Positions 43,057 through 50,938 of a DNA stretch of 64,000 bases are shown piece by piece (positions within the stretch are counted from its first letter, which is position 1; every line of letters begins with the position of its first letter). This DNA is from Anaerolineales bacterium (lineage in GTDB: Bacteria > Chloroflexota > Anaerolineae > Anaerolineales > E44-bin32), in NCBI GenBank assembly GCA_037382465.1, contig JARRPX010000002.1, positions 70,714 through 134,713 on the forward strand. Direction: 5' to 3'. The notes beneath the pieces were generated by a model. That model ran no database searches. It was not told where the DNA came from and worked only from the letters and a program-made list of their open reading frames with translations. The position numbers and the translations under genes were made by a program.

Positions 43057-45720
43057 ATGATCGATCGCCTCGAACTCATACGGCTTATCGAAGCAGCTCG
43101 GATCGCAGGTAGATTGGATTTTGCACGTTCCATAGCATTGGACTGGCTCGAAACTTGGACCGGTGACATGGAAGTTCAACTCAAGCTTGCCCGAATCGAG
43201 ATTGACCAGACCCGGGTTACACAAGCCATTGAACGCTTGACCAAGTTGACGTTATCCGATCCGGAAAACTCTGCCGCATTTCAGACGCTCGCCGCTGCGC
43301 ATAAGGAGAACGGCAATCCTTTGGCTTCCAGCGTGAGTCAATCGTGTGCGGATTTGCTGCAGGGGAAAATACTCGATCCCGAACACAGTCCATCCTGGGC
43401 CGTTCAATTGGCTCAGTGCCTCGATGCCATTCAGGAAGGCGATACTGAGTTGGCAATCCGCAAATCCCAGGAAGCACTCGCCGCTGATCCCGAGACGCCG
43501 CTTCCTATATTGGTTGCGATTCAAGCCCATCAAAATGCCGGCGCGGAGCAAATCGCACTTGCACTTGCACGAATGGGTCACGATCGCTGGCCACAGTGCA
43601 TCGCCTTCCGCATCTTTCTCGCGAAGGATATGCTCGCGCGCGGCGACGTGAGCCGCGGGGTGGCGTATCTTCACCAGGCGGCCGTGGACGACCCGCTGGG
43701 AATTGTCACAATGAAAATCCTGGGCGAGGCACACCCCTATCGGACGTTGTGGCCGGAAAGAATGACGCTTAAACTCGCCAGCCCGGTGCCTGCAGAAGTG
43801 AGTGCGGTCCTGGGGGCCAATAAATTGGCGGGCGCTGCCCCTCAATCGCTGTCCTCCGAACCGTCTGCTTCTCCCGAGACTTCCTTGAAGTCCGAAGCGG
43901 AGAATATTCAGGAAAGCGTCGAGGCCGGCGCATCCACACAGGCATCCTCCGATGCGATCGACGTGCACCCCATCGAACCTCTGCCCGGAGAAGGCTTTCA
44001 AGGACCCAACAGCGGCGACGGTCTCCTCGCAGACGATTTGACGGACGCAAGCTCATTTCCCGAGGTCGAAGCGGATTTCTCCCGCATCGCGGAGCGCCTG
44101 AATGCCCGGCGTCAGGCTGCGGACGAGGATCGCCGCTTCCCTGCGTACATCATCCTGTCGAGTCGAACGCGCCTGATTCAAGTTTTCGGCGAGGAAAAAT
44201 TCAAAGAGATCGATCTGGCAATCGTGACTTTGACCGAAACCATCCGCAAGAGACCCGGGTGGACCGCCTATCATGTGTACATCGACGATCCGTCTTCGTT
44301 TGAAAACTTCAAAATGCAGCCTGCAGATCCGGCGAACGCCTGGCAAATAAAGCTGCGACTTGCCGATCTCGATCAAGCCTTGAAACTGCGCGGCGAAATG
44401 ATCGGCGCGCTGCTGCTCGTCGGCGGTGATCGCATCCTGCCCTTCCATCGATTGCCCAATCCCGTCGACGATGACGACGATTATGTATTTTCCGACAACC
44501 CCTACGCAACGACGGACGAAAATTACTTTGCTCCGCAGTGGGCGGTCGGCCGCCTGCCGTCGGGCGACTCGGCCGATTTGATCATCCACCAGCTTGAAAA
44601 GATGATCGTCGATCACCGCATTGCAGTTCAGAGCGTTGGATTAATGACGCGCATCCGAATATGGCTCTACCTGCGCCTGGAACGTTTTCTGCGGCGTAAG
44701 CCGCGTTCTTTGGGATATACCGCCAGCATCTGGCGCAAAGCCTCCTTGGCGGTTTACAAATCGATTGGCGAACCCAGATCGCTGCTGACTTCCCCTCCGG
44801 CACAAGCAGCCCAGATCGCACCGATCGTGACGCATCCCTTCCATTATTCCTACTTCAACCTTCATGGTCTGGAAGACGCACCGGAATGGTTCGGCCAACG
44901 CGATCCCATGATGGACAGCGGATCGGGTCCGGACTTCCCCATCGCCTTCCGTCCTGAAGACGTCGTCAACAGCGGACGAGCACCCAAAGTCATATATACC
45001 GAGGCTTGCTACGGAGCGAACATCGAGGGCAAGTCCATCGATTCGGCGCTGTGCCTGAAGTTCCTCGATTCAGGAACGCGGACTTTCGTCGGCTCGACGA
45101 AAGTCTCCTATGGATCTGTCACCACACCGCTGATCGCAGCCGATCTCCTCGGGCATCTCCTCTGGGGCCAGGTCAACCAAAGGATCCCTGCGGGCGAGGC
45201 GCTGCGAAGGGCGAAACTCCTGTTGGCCGCCGAAATGCATCGACGCCAGGGGTATCTCGACGGCGAAGATCAAAAGACGCTGATCTCTTTCGTTCTCTTC
45301 GGCGATCCACTCTATAACCCGGCCGTCCAACTTGCACGCCCCGGACAAAAATTAGTCGTACGCAGAAAGTCCCGGCCGAAGGAGATGAAGACCGTGTGTG
45401 CGCTTGGGGTCGAAGATCTCGCCGACGTCGATGATCCTGCGGAAATCGAGCGCGTGAAAAGCATCGTTGCCAAATATCTACCGGGAATGGTGGACGCGCA
45501 CTGCCGCATCCATCCACAACCCATGTACGGATGTGAGAGCACTCAACATCAATGCCCCTCGAATCAACTCGGGATCAAACGACTCGTTGCAGGTGAACAG
45601 ACCACACACGTGTATACGTTCGCCAAGCACGTCGTGGACGGTTCCCGGCGCCACGCACATTTCGCCCGCCTCACACTTGATTCAAGCGGTCAGGTGCTCA
45701 AGTTTTCGGTCTCTCGATGA
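43057..45720 (+). CDS. TPR and C25-like caspase-fold cysteine peptidase
   Basis: An 887-residue protein with no signal peptide. Residues about 1-240 are TPR-like helices, followed by a low-complexity Ala/Ser/Glu linker (about 250-335). Residues about 360-770 resemble gingipain-type peptidase C25: GALLLVGGDRILPFH, a DDDDDYVFSDNPYAT acidic strand, QWAVGRLPSGD, a candidate catalytic His H603 in NLHGLED and a candidate Cys C651 in YTEACYGAN, then FVLFGDPLYNPA. Most C25 proteins are exported; this one should be cytoplasmic. The last 110 residues may be a separate domain. Caspase-fold peptidases cleave specific targets and often act in cell-death or defence modules. Confidence 0.8.
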   Translation: MIDRLELIRLIEAARIAGRLDFARSIALDWLETWTGDMEVQLKLARIEIDQTRVTQAIERLTKLTLSDPENSAAFQTLAAAHKENGNPLASSVSQSCADLLQGKILDPEHSPSWAVQLAQCLDAIQEGDTELAIRKSQEALAADPETPLPILVAIQAHQNAGAEQIALALARMGHDRWPQCIAFRIFLAKDMLARGDVSRGVAYLHQAAVDDPLGIVTMKILGEAHPYRTLWPERMTLKLASPVPAEVSAVLGANKLAGAAPQSLSSEPSASPETSLKSEAENIQESVEAGASTQASSDAIDVHPIEPLPGEGFQGPNSGDGLLADDLTDASSFPEVEADFSRIAERLNARRQAADEDRRFPAYIILSSRTRLIQVFGEEKFKEIDLAIVTLTETIRKRPGWTAYHVYIDDPSSFENFKMQPADPANAWQIKLRLADLDQALKLRGEMIGALLLVGGDRILPFHRLPNPVDDDDDYVFSDNPYATTDENYFAPQWAVGRLPSGDSADLIIHQLEKMIVDHRIAVQSVGLMTRIRIWLYLRLERFLRRKPRSLGYTASIWRKASLAVYKSIGEPRSLLTSPPAQAAQIAPIVTHPFHYSYFNLHGLEDAPEWFGQRDPMMDSGSGPDFPIAFRPEDVVNSGRAPKVIYTEACYGANIEGKSIDSALCLKFLDSGTRTFVGSTKVSYGSVTTPLIAADLLGHLLWGQVNQRIPAGEALRRAKLLLAAEMHRRQGYLDGEDQKTLISFVLFGDPLYNPAVQLARPGQKLVVRRKSRPKEMKTVCALGVEDLADVDDPAEIERVKSIVAKYLPGMVDAHCRIHPQPMYGCESTQHQCPSNQLGIKRLVAGEQTTHVYTFAKHVVDGSRRHAHFARLTLDSSGQVLKFSVSR

Positions 45721-45728
45721 AACCGGTC

Positions 45729-45745
45729 AGGCATAGAACTTGCAT
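45729..45745 (+). promoter_or_regulatory. Sigma-54 (-24/-12)-like promoter of the FtsZ-like fusion gene
   Basis: AGGCATA, four bases, then TTGCAT, with the GG-to-GC distance of 12 bases. Only the first consensus T is replaced. It lies 31 bases before the ATG at 45776, just past the C25 gene stop. Confidence 0.72.
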
Positions 45746-45775
45746 GATACGCAACCACGGAGGAACACAAACACG

Positions 45776-47905
45776 ATGAGCACCGCCATCCCGCGTCTTG
45801 GTTATGTGTACCGCAACGATGATCTGCACTATACGCAAGACGACCTGCGCACCTGGTTGCCGGTACTTATATCGCTCAACACGCGCTGGCTGACGTTGTA
45901 CGCATCCAGCGAACGCACCGTTCCCGAACATTTTCTAGGCGGCATAATCGAGGCGGGCATCGAACCTGTGATCCTGATACGCGCCAAATTGGGAGAGACG
46001 AATCCCCATGCGTTACATCCTTTGCTGCGAAGCTACGCCCGCTGGGGAGTCCACTACGTCGTCGTATACGACCGCCCCAACTTACGCGGGAATTGGAACA
46101 CTGCGGAATGGAACCGGCGCGGGATCGTCGAACGCTTCCTCGATCGGACCATTCCGCTGTTGGAGTATCAACAATCGCTGGGGTTGAAACCGGTATTCGC
46201 TCCGCTCGAACCTGGCGGGGATTACTGGGACACAGCATTCCTTCGAAGTGCATTCGAATCGCTTGTACGCCGCGGAAAATCCGACTTGCTCGAAAGTTTG
46301 CATCTGGGTGTTTACGCCTGGACCTACGATAAGCCGCTCGGTTGGGGTGCGGGAGGCCCCTCTCAGTGGCCCGAAGCGCGTCCGTATCACACCCCTTCCA
46401 ATTGCCAGGATCAAATCGGTTTCCGCACTTTCGAATGGTACGCGGAATTAACCGCCCAGAGTATCGGCCGGGTTCCGCCAATGCTCGTTATCGCAGGAGG
46501 TGCCGTTCCCGACCTCGCGGTAGAGACAGATCACACCACGGCCCAGATCGAACAGAACGTGAGTATTCTGCGCGCGTTGAACGGAACGGACATTCCGGAG
46601 TACGTGCTGAATTTTGCCTTTTACTGTCTCTCTGCGGATTCGGAGCGACCAGGCAGCAATGCTGGTTGGTTCACCGAAGAAACGCAGCCAAAGCCCATCG
46701 TAGAGGCGATCCAAAAAGTCCTATCCTCCGGGGAGAAGAAACCCGCGGGCCTCACTCCGAAATCGTTGGATCATTACGTCCTGCTGCCCAATGACGTGGA
46801 ACTGAACTCTGCCTTCGCAGAATTATCCGGCTTTATTCAACAACACAAACCCGTGCTCGGGTTCTCTAAAATTGAGGCTCGTATGGCCCACAAAGTCACC
46901 CTCGTCGGTGGGGAAAGCGAGTTTCCCCGGGCATTCGAACGGGATCTGGCCGACGACGGTTGTCTGGTCGACCGGATCACCACCGCTCCCGATCGCATCC
47001 AGTTGGGGCCGCGCGTCACACGAGGCCTGGGCGCCGGCGGTGATCCACGTATCGGCGCTTCTGCTGCGATGGAAAGCAGCCAGGAAATCGCCAAGGCACT
47101 CAAGGGCGCCGACATGGTGTTCATCACCGCAGGCATGGGAGGCGGCACGGGAACAGGCGCAGCGCCCGTTGCAGCGGAAATCGCCAAAGAAAACGGAGCT
47201 GTCGTCGTCTCGGTCGTGACCCTGCCGTTTGCGTTCGAGATGAAACGGCGGGCCCAGAACGCACTCGAAGGGGTTCGAAAACTGCAGCCCCATTCACACA
47301 CGTTGATCACCGTTCCCAATGACCGCCTGCTCCAGATCGCTCCCAAAGATCTCAGCCTGGAAGTGGCTTTCCGCCTGGCCGATGATGTCTTGCGGCAAGG
47401 CGTTCAAGGGATAGCCGAATTGATAATGCGTCCGGGATTGATGAACGTCGACTTCGCCCACGTACGGCAGCTAATCCTCAACGGTGGTGGTGCGCTGATG
47501 GCCATCGGTTTGAGTGAAGGGCCGAACAAAGCCAAGGAAGCGACGCATCAAGCGATGACCCATCCGCTTTTGGAAATCGATAGCATCTCCCAGGCCACTG
47601 GCGTTTTGGTCCATTACACCGGCGGATCGGATTTGACTCTTCACGAAGTCGGCGACGCGGTCGAGGACTTGCGCCAGATGCTGCCTCCGGACTGCGATCT
47701 GATACTTGGCGCATCGACCGACGATATGATGTCTGGACGGGCGCAGGTGATCCTCATCGTCACCGGCATCGGCGGCCGTCCTGTGCGCGTCCTGGGAACG
47801 GAACAATCGTTTGCCATGGAAGACATTCCCGCAGAGCAAAGTGTTCTCGTCCAAGACAACCTCGATCTCCCGGCTTTTCTACGCCGCAGAGCATCGATCG
47901 GATGA
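45776..47905 (+). CDS. TIM-barrel-like domain fused to degenerate FtsZ-like domain
   Basis: A 709-residue single reading frame. Residues about 1-320 look like a glycoside-hydrolase-type TIM barrel (strands LGYVYRND, WLTLYASS, EPVILIRAK, HYVVVYDR, KPVFAPLEPGG, HLGVYAWTYD). Residues about 372-690 match FtsZ closely: RIQLGPRVTRGLGAGG, GADMVFITAGMGGGTGTGAAP (tubulin signature GGGTGTG at 455-461), PNDRLLQIA, DVLRQGVQGIAELI, GLMNVDF. The FtsZ T1 loop GGGGGN is reduced to VGGESE, the T2 segment with NTDAQ is gone, and the second Asp of the T7 loop (DFAD) is His562 (DFAH). GTP binding and hydrolysis are therefore doubtful. Confidence 0.85.
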   Translation: MSTAIPRLGYVYRNDDLHYTQDDLRTWLPVLISLNTRWLTLYASSERTVPEHFLGGIIEAGIEPVILIRAKLGETNPHALHPLLRSYARWGVHYVVVYDRPNLRGNWNTAEWNRRGIVERFLDRTIPLLEYQQSLGLKPVFAPLEPGGDYWDTAFLRSAFESLVRRGKSDLLESLHLGVYAWTYDKPLGWGAGGPSQWPEARPYHTPSNCQDQIGFRTFEWYAELTAQSIGRVPPMLVIAGGAVPDLAVETDHTTAQIEQNVSILRALNGTDIPEYVLNFAFYCLSADSERPGSNAGWFTEETQPKPIVEAIQKVLSSGEKKPAGLTPKSLDHYVLLPNDVELNSAFAELSGFIQQHKPVLGFSKIEARMAHKVTLVGGESEFPRAFERDLADDGCLVDRITTAPDRIQLGPRVTRGLGAGGDPRIGASAAMESSQEIAKALKGADMVFITAGMGGGTGTGAAPVAAEIAKENGAVVVSVVTLPFAFEMKRRAQNALEGVRKLQPHSHTLITVPNDRLLQIAPKDLSLEVAFRLADDVLRQGVQGIAELIMRPGLMNVDFAHVRQLILNGGGALMAIGLSEGPNKAKEATHQAMTHPLLEIDSISQATGVLVHYTGGSDLTLHEVGDAVEDLRQMLPPDCDLILGASTDDMMSGRAQVILIVTGIGGRPVRVLGTEQSFAMEDIPAEQSVLVQDNLDLPAFLRRRASIG

Positions 47906-47914
47906 GGTCGCAAG

Positions 47915-48145
47915 ATGGAAAAATCGACGATTTCGAAGCTGACCAAGCAAGTTATCCGAAAATTTCCCGAAATGGAGGGCGTGCGTCCAAGTTTGAAGCG
48001 AAAGGGCGGCTATGAGAACGGCGCGCAATACGAATTGACTTTCAAAAGCAGCGCCCAATTACCCGGTGGAAGAACGATGCGGCGCGTCGTTCGGGTAATT
48101 GCAGACGAAAATGGTCGCATCCTGCGCATGAGCACGTCAAAATAA
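47915..48145 (+). CDS. Small hypothetical protein
   Basis: A 76-residue basic protein that I do not recognise. It has a likely beta-sheet core (AQYELTFKSSAQL, RVVRVIADENGRIL) after a short helix (STISKLTKQVIRKFP). RBS GAGG lies 7 bases before the ATG and overlaps the end of the FtsZ-like gene, so it is probably translationally coupled to it. It is the second gene under the third sigma-54 promoter. Confidence 0.65.
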   Translation: MEKSTISKLTKQVIRKFPEMEGVRPSLKRKGGYENGAQYELTFKSSAQLPGGRTMRRVVRVIADENGRILRMSTSK

Positions 48146-48146
48146 C

Positions 48147-48350
48147 ATGACTGAAATCTATCGTTCTACTTTACTGCACTTACGTCTGGCATTCTGGCGA
48201 GTGATCGCGAGTGTTTTAGGCTGGATCATCCGCTGCAAGTCGGGGGAATGCGACCCTTTCGCAATAGCCTCCTACCTCGTTGCGGGGTTCGGCTCCTACT
48301 TCGCCGGTAAAGCCTTCGCCGGCATGATCTTGCGCGCCTTGTTATCCTGA
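48147..48350 (+). CDS. Small membrane-associated hypothetical protein
   Basis: A 67-residue protein with one or two hydrophobic stretches (LRLAFWRVIASVLGWII and IASYLVAGFGSYFAGKAFAGMIL). The start codon comes 1 base after the preceding stop, so translation is likely coupled. There is no separate RBS. The two Cys in RCKSGEC are notable. It is the last gene of the sigma-54 region that I can place in the run. Confidence 0.6.
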   Translation: MTEIYRSTLLHLRLAFWRVIASVLGWIIRCKSGECDPFAIASYLVAGFGSYFAGKAFAGMILRALLS

Positions 48351-48434
48351 AATCCGGCGCGTCGGATTGCCGCATTTCCGCAGCACGAGTAAAATCTGGA
48401 CGCGTGACGGTCGCCAGACGTCATATTTGAGTCC

Positions 48435-49172
48435 ATGATGAAGAGAGAAACTTCCCGCATCCCGCTGCTTTCAATCGCCATCTTTTGCTTCCTTGTGGGA
48501 GCTTTGAGTGTTCTCATCAATCTATCCAATCAAGATAATACTGCAGAAAAAACTGCCGCTCCTCCCACCGAATCCGATGCAAGTCGGAAGACGGCGCTGA
48601 TTCTCGGGGTGGATCGCCTAAATCAATCCGATCCGCAATTGCTTTCCGTATGGATTGCCACTTTTCATTTTCCCGATAAAGAAATCGTCCTTTATGGATT
48701 TCCGACCGATCTACAATCATCCGCATCCCCGATCCCACTTGCGAATTCATTCGGCTGGAGTCCCGATAACGGAGTTGATGGGAACTTCCTCGCTGCCGTC
48801 CAAAAATCCACCGGCGTCGAACCCGATGTAGTCCTCATCTTGGATGAAGTCGGCTATGCATCATTGATCGACTACCTCGAGGGCATCACGCTGACCGGGA
48901 ATTACATGGATGGTCCGACCGTGATCAGTGCCCTGCGCGTTTTTTACGACGACCCGCTCATCTCCCTGGAAGCACAATCGAAGGTCCTGCGCGCCCTTGC
49001 GGAACGTGTCGAGATCCTGGGCGGGTCCCCGAATCTTACCCCGCTGTTTAATCTGATCCCGGAACATGCTTACACCTCCGAATCTCCGTCGGTCGTCGCA
49101 GTTACCTTTGGTTTGCTGCTGCCGCTGCGTTCCGACGCGATACACATCCAGGAATGGCAAGGATCTGATTAG
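48435..49172 (+). CDS. LytR-CpsA-Psr-like exported protein, divergent
   Basis: A 245-residue protein with one N-terminal membrane segment (IPLLSIAIFCFLVGALSVLI). The region TALILGVDRLNQSDPQLLSVWIATFH to VLYGFPTDLQ, and PDVVLILDEVGYASLIDYLEGITLTG, follows the LCP strand order (normally DTILVASIDP to SIPRDT, then DFVDLVDALGGV). The Arg-Asp catalytic signature of LCP enzymes is not conserved, so ligase activity toward cell-wall glycopolymers is doubtful. It lies after the sigma-54 cassette without a visible promoter link. The function is tentative. Confidence 0.5.
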   Translation: MMKRETSRIPLLSIAIFCFLVGALSVLINLSNQDNTAEKTAAPPTESDASRKTALILGVDRLNQSDPQLLSVWIATFHFPDKEIVLYGFPTDLQSSASPIPLANSFGWSPDNGVDGNFLAAVQKSTGVEPDVVLILDEVGYASLIDYLEGITLTGNYMDGPTVISALRVFYDDPLISLEAQSKVLRALAERVEILGGSPNLTPLFNLIPEHAYTSESPSVVAVTFGLLLPLRSDAIHIQEWQGSD

Positions 49173-49352
49173 GCGATCATTTCATACTTGATTTTCTTGG
49201 CGAGTCCGTCTATCCTTTATATCGTTATACTGAGTTACATCCGACATGATTCCCATACATCAAATTTCTATGTGGTAATAAGGAAGTGAAGGAAATCGAA
49301 TACGCCGTTCGATTTCGCCGTGGTCTAACTCTCTCATGAGGAGGAGAAGAAG

Positions 49353-50867
49353 ATGAAACGACTTACCCTATTGAGTTTGATCCTGATCGGCAGTCTACTT
49401 CTCGGAGCCTGCAAAACAGTGGGGGAAGAGGCGGGTCCATCGGAGCAAGAACCCGCAGAAGCTGACTTAAACGATCTCGGTGGAGCCGAGATCCGCGTTG
49501 GCGTGGAAAACGCCTACCCGCCCTTTAACTACATCGATGAAGCTACCAATGAGCCGGGCGGCTGGGATTACGATGCAGTACGGGCCATCTGCGATTTGAT
49601 CAACTGCACGCCGGTGTTCGTCGAAGCGGCCTGGGAAGGCATCTTCGAAGCCACCGCCGCCGGCGAGTACGACGTCGTCGCAGACGGCGTCACGATCACC
49701 GCCGAGCGCGATGAAGTCGTGGATTTCTCCATACCCTACATGGTCATCGCCCAATACATCGTCGTTCGCGCCGATGAGACCGAAATCGTCAACGAAGCCA
49801 GCCTGATCGCCAGCGACGTCATCGTCGGTACGCAGATCGGCACCACCAACGAAGCCAAAGCCATCGAGATGGTCGGCGAGGACCGCGTCCAGAGTTACGA
49901 CACCTTCGACCTGCCCATCCAGGCGCTCATTTCCGGCGACGTCGGTGCAGTGATCATGGACGAAGAAGCGGCCAAAGGTTTTGTGGAGCAAAACCCGGAT
50001 AAGATTATGCTGCTTTCGGAGCCGATCACCGGCGCCGAAGAACTCGGTTTCGTCTTCCCGCCGGGAAGCGATCTTGTCGGACCTTTCGACTACGCCATTA
50101 CAGAACTTGAAGCGAACGGAACACTCGATACGCTATACAATAAATATTGGGGCCAGCAAGAAGAAAAAATGCCCGGCTATGATCTCGGTGGAGCCGAGAT
50201 CCGCGTCGGCGTGGAAAACGCCTACCCGCCCTTCAACTACATCGATGAGGACACCAACGAGGCAGGCGGCTGGGATTACGATGCGGTTAAAGCCATCTGC
50301 GAAATGATCAACTGTACGCCGGTGTTCGTCGAAGCAGCCTGGGAAGGCATTTTCGAAGCCACCGCCGCCGGCGAGTACGACGTCGTCGCAGACGGCGTCA
50401 CGATCACCGCCGAGCGCGATCAAGTCGTGGATTTCTCCATACCCTACATGGTCATCGCACAGTACATCGTCGTTCGCTCCGACGAGAGCGTGATCGTCGA
50501 CGAAGCCAGCTTGATCGCCAGCGACGTCATCGTCGGCACGCAGATCGGCACCACGAACGAAGCCAAGGCCATCGAATTGGTCGGCGAGGACCGCGTCCAG
50601 AGTTACGATACCTTCGACCTGCCCATCCAGGCGCTCATTTCCGGTGACGTCGGTGCGGTCATCATGGACGAGGAAGCGGCCAAGGGATTTGTCGATCAGA
50701 ATCCGGACAAGATCATGCTCCTTCCGAATCCGGTAACCGGCGCCGAGGAACTCGGTTTCGTCTTCCCGCCGGGAAGCGGACTTGTAGAGCCCTTCAACTA
50801 CGCCATCGCAGAACTCGACGCGAACGGCATGCTGGACACCCTTTACGACAGATACTGGGGTGAATAA
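49353..50867 (+). CDS. Amino-acid-binding lipoprotein with two tandem binding domains
   Basis: A 504-residue lipoprotein (lipobox LLGAC, Cys20). It contains two nearly identical SBP-3 domains: about residues 42-268 and 277-504. Each starts LGGAEIRVGVENAYPPFNY and contains WDYDAV, EAAWEGIFEATAAGEYDVVADGV, ERD-VVDFSIPYMV and GTQIGTT. The copies lie 708 bases (236 codons) apart. This family delivers polar amino acids to an ABC transporter; the permease and ATPase follow. Two binding domains on one chain could raise local ligand capture or offer two specificities. A strong intrinsic terminator follows the gene. Confidence 0.9.
   Translation: MKRLTLLSLILIGSLLLGACKTVGEEAGPSEQEPAEADLNDLGGAEIRVGVENAYPPFNYIDEATNEPGGWDYDAVRAICDLINCTPVFVEAAWEGIFEATAAGEYDVVADGVTITAERDEVVDFSIPYMVIAQYIVVRADETEIVNEASLIASDVIVGTQIGTTNEAKAIEMVGEDRVQSYDTFDLPIQALISGDVGAVIMDEEAAKGFVEQNPDKIMLLSEPITGAEELGFVFPPGSDLVGPFDYAITELEANGTLDTLYNKYWGQQEEKMPGYDLGGAEIRVGVENAYPPFNYIDEDTNEAGGWDYDAVKAICEMINCTPVFVEAAWEGIFEATAAGEYDVVADGVTITAERDQVVDFSIPYMVIAQYIVVRSDESVIVDEASLIASDVIVGTQIGTTNEAKAIELVGEDRVQSYDTFDLPIQALISGDVGAVIMDEEAAKGFVDQNPDKIMLLPNPVTGAEELGFVFPPGSGLVEPFNYAIAELDANGMLDTLYDRYWGE
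49473..50180 (+). repeat. Internal tandem duplication, first copy (binding domain 1)
   Basis: The unit starts at GATCTCGG (49473) and is repeated at 50181 with the same reading frame. Long stretches, such as those coding for EAAWEGIFEATAAGEYDVVADGV, are nearly identical at the DNA level, so the duplication looks recent or homogenised. Confidence 0.85.
50181..50864 (+). repeat. Internal tandem duplication, second copy (binding domain 2)
   Basis: This is the second copy of the unit that starts at 49473. Differences include GEDR and DQVV codons and a few substitutions (EDTNEAG for EATNEPG, DESVIVDE for DETEIVNE). Confidence 0.85.
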
Positions 50868-50886
50868 GAACAACGAGCTGTACAAT

Positions 50887-50917
50887 GGGGCCGCGGGCAA
50901 ACCGCGGCCCCTTTTTT
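50887..50917 (+). terminator. Intrinsic terminator/attenuator between binding protein and permease
   Basis: A perfect 10-base stem GGGGCCGCGG / CCGCGGCCCC with a 5-base loop and six T residues. It lies between the binding-protein gene and the permease gene. Partial read-through would make more binding protein than permease, which is common for such operons. Confidence 0.9.
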
Positions 50918-50938
50918 CTAACATGCTGGAGGGTTTTC

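Noticed and set aside
45740-45775. In-frame TTG start upstream of the FtsZ-like fusion
   Set aside because: It is part of the -12 element (TTGCAT) of the sigma-54 site, so it would lie before the transcription start.
48351-48368. Hairpin AATCCG/CGGATT after the sigma-54 cassette
   Set aside because: The stem is only 6 bases and there is no T run, so terminator function is not supported.
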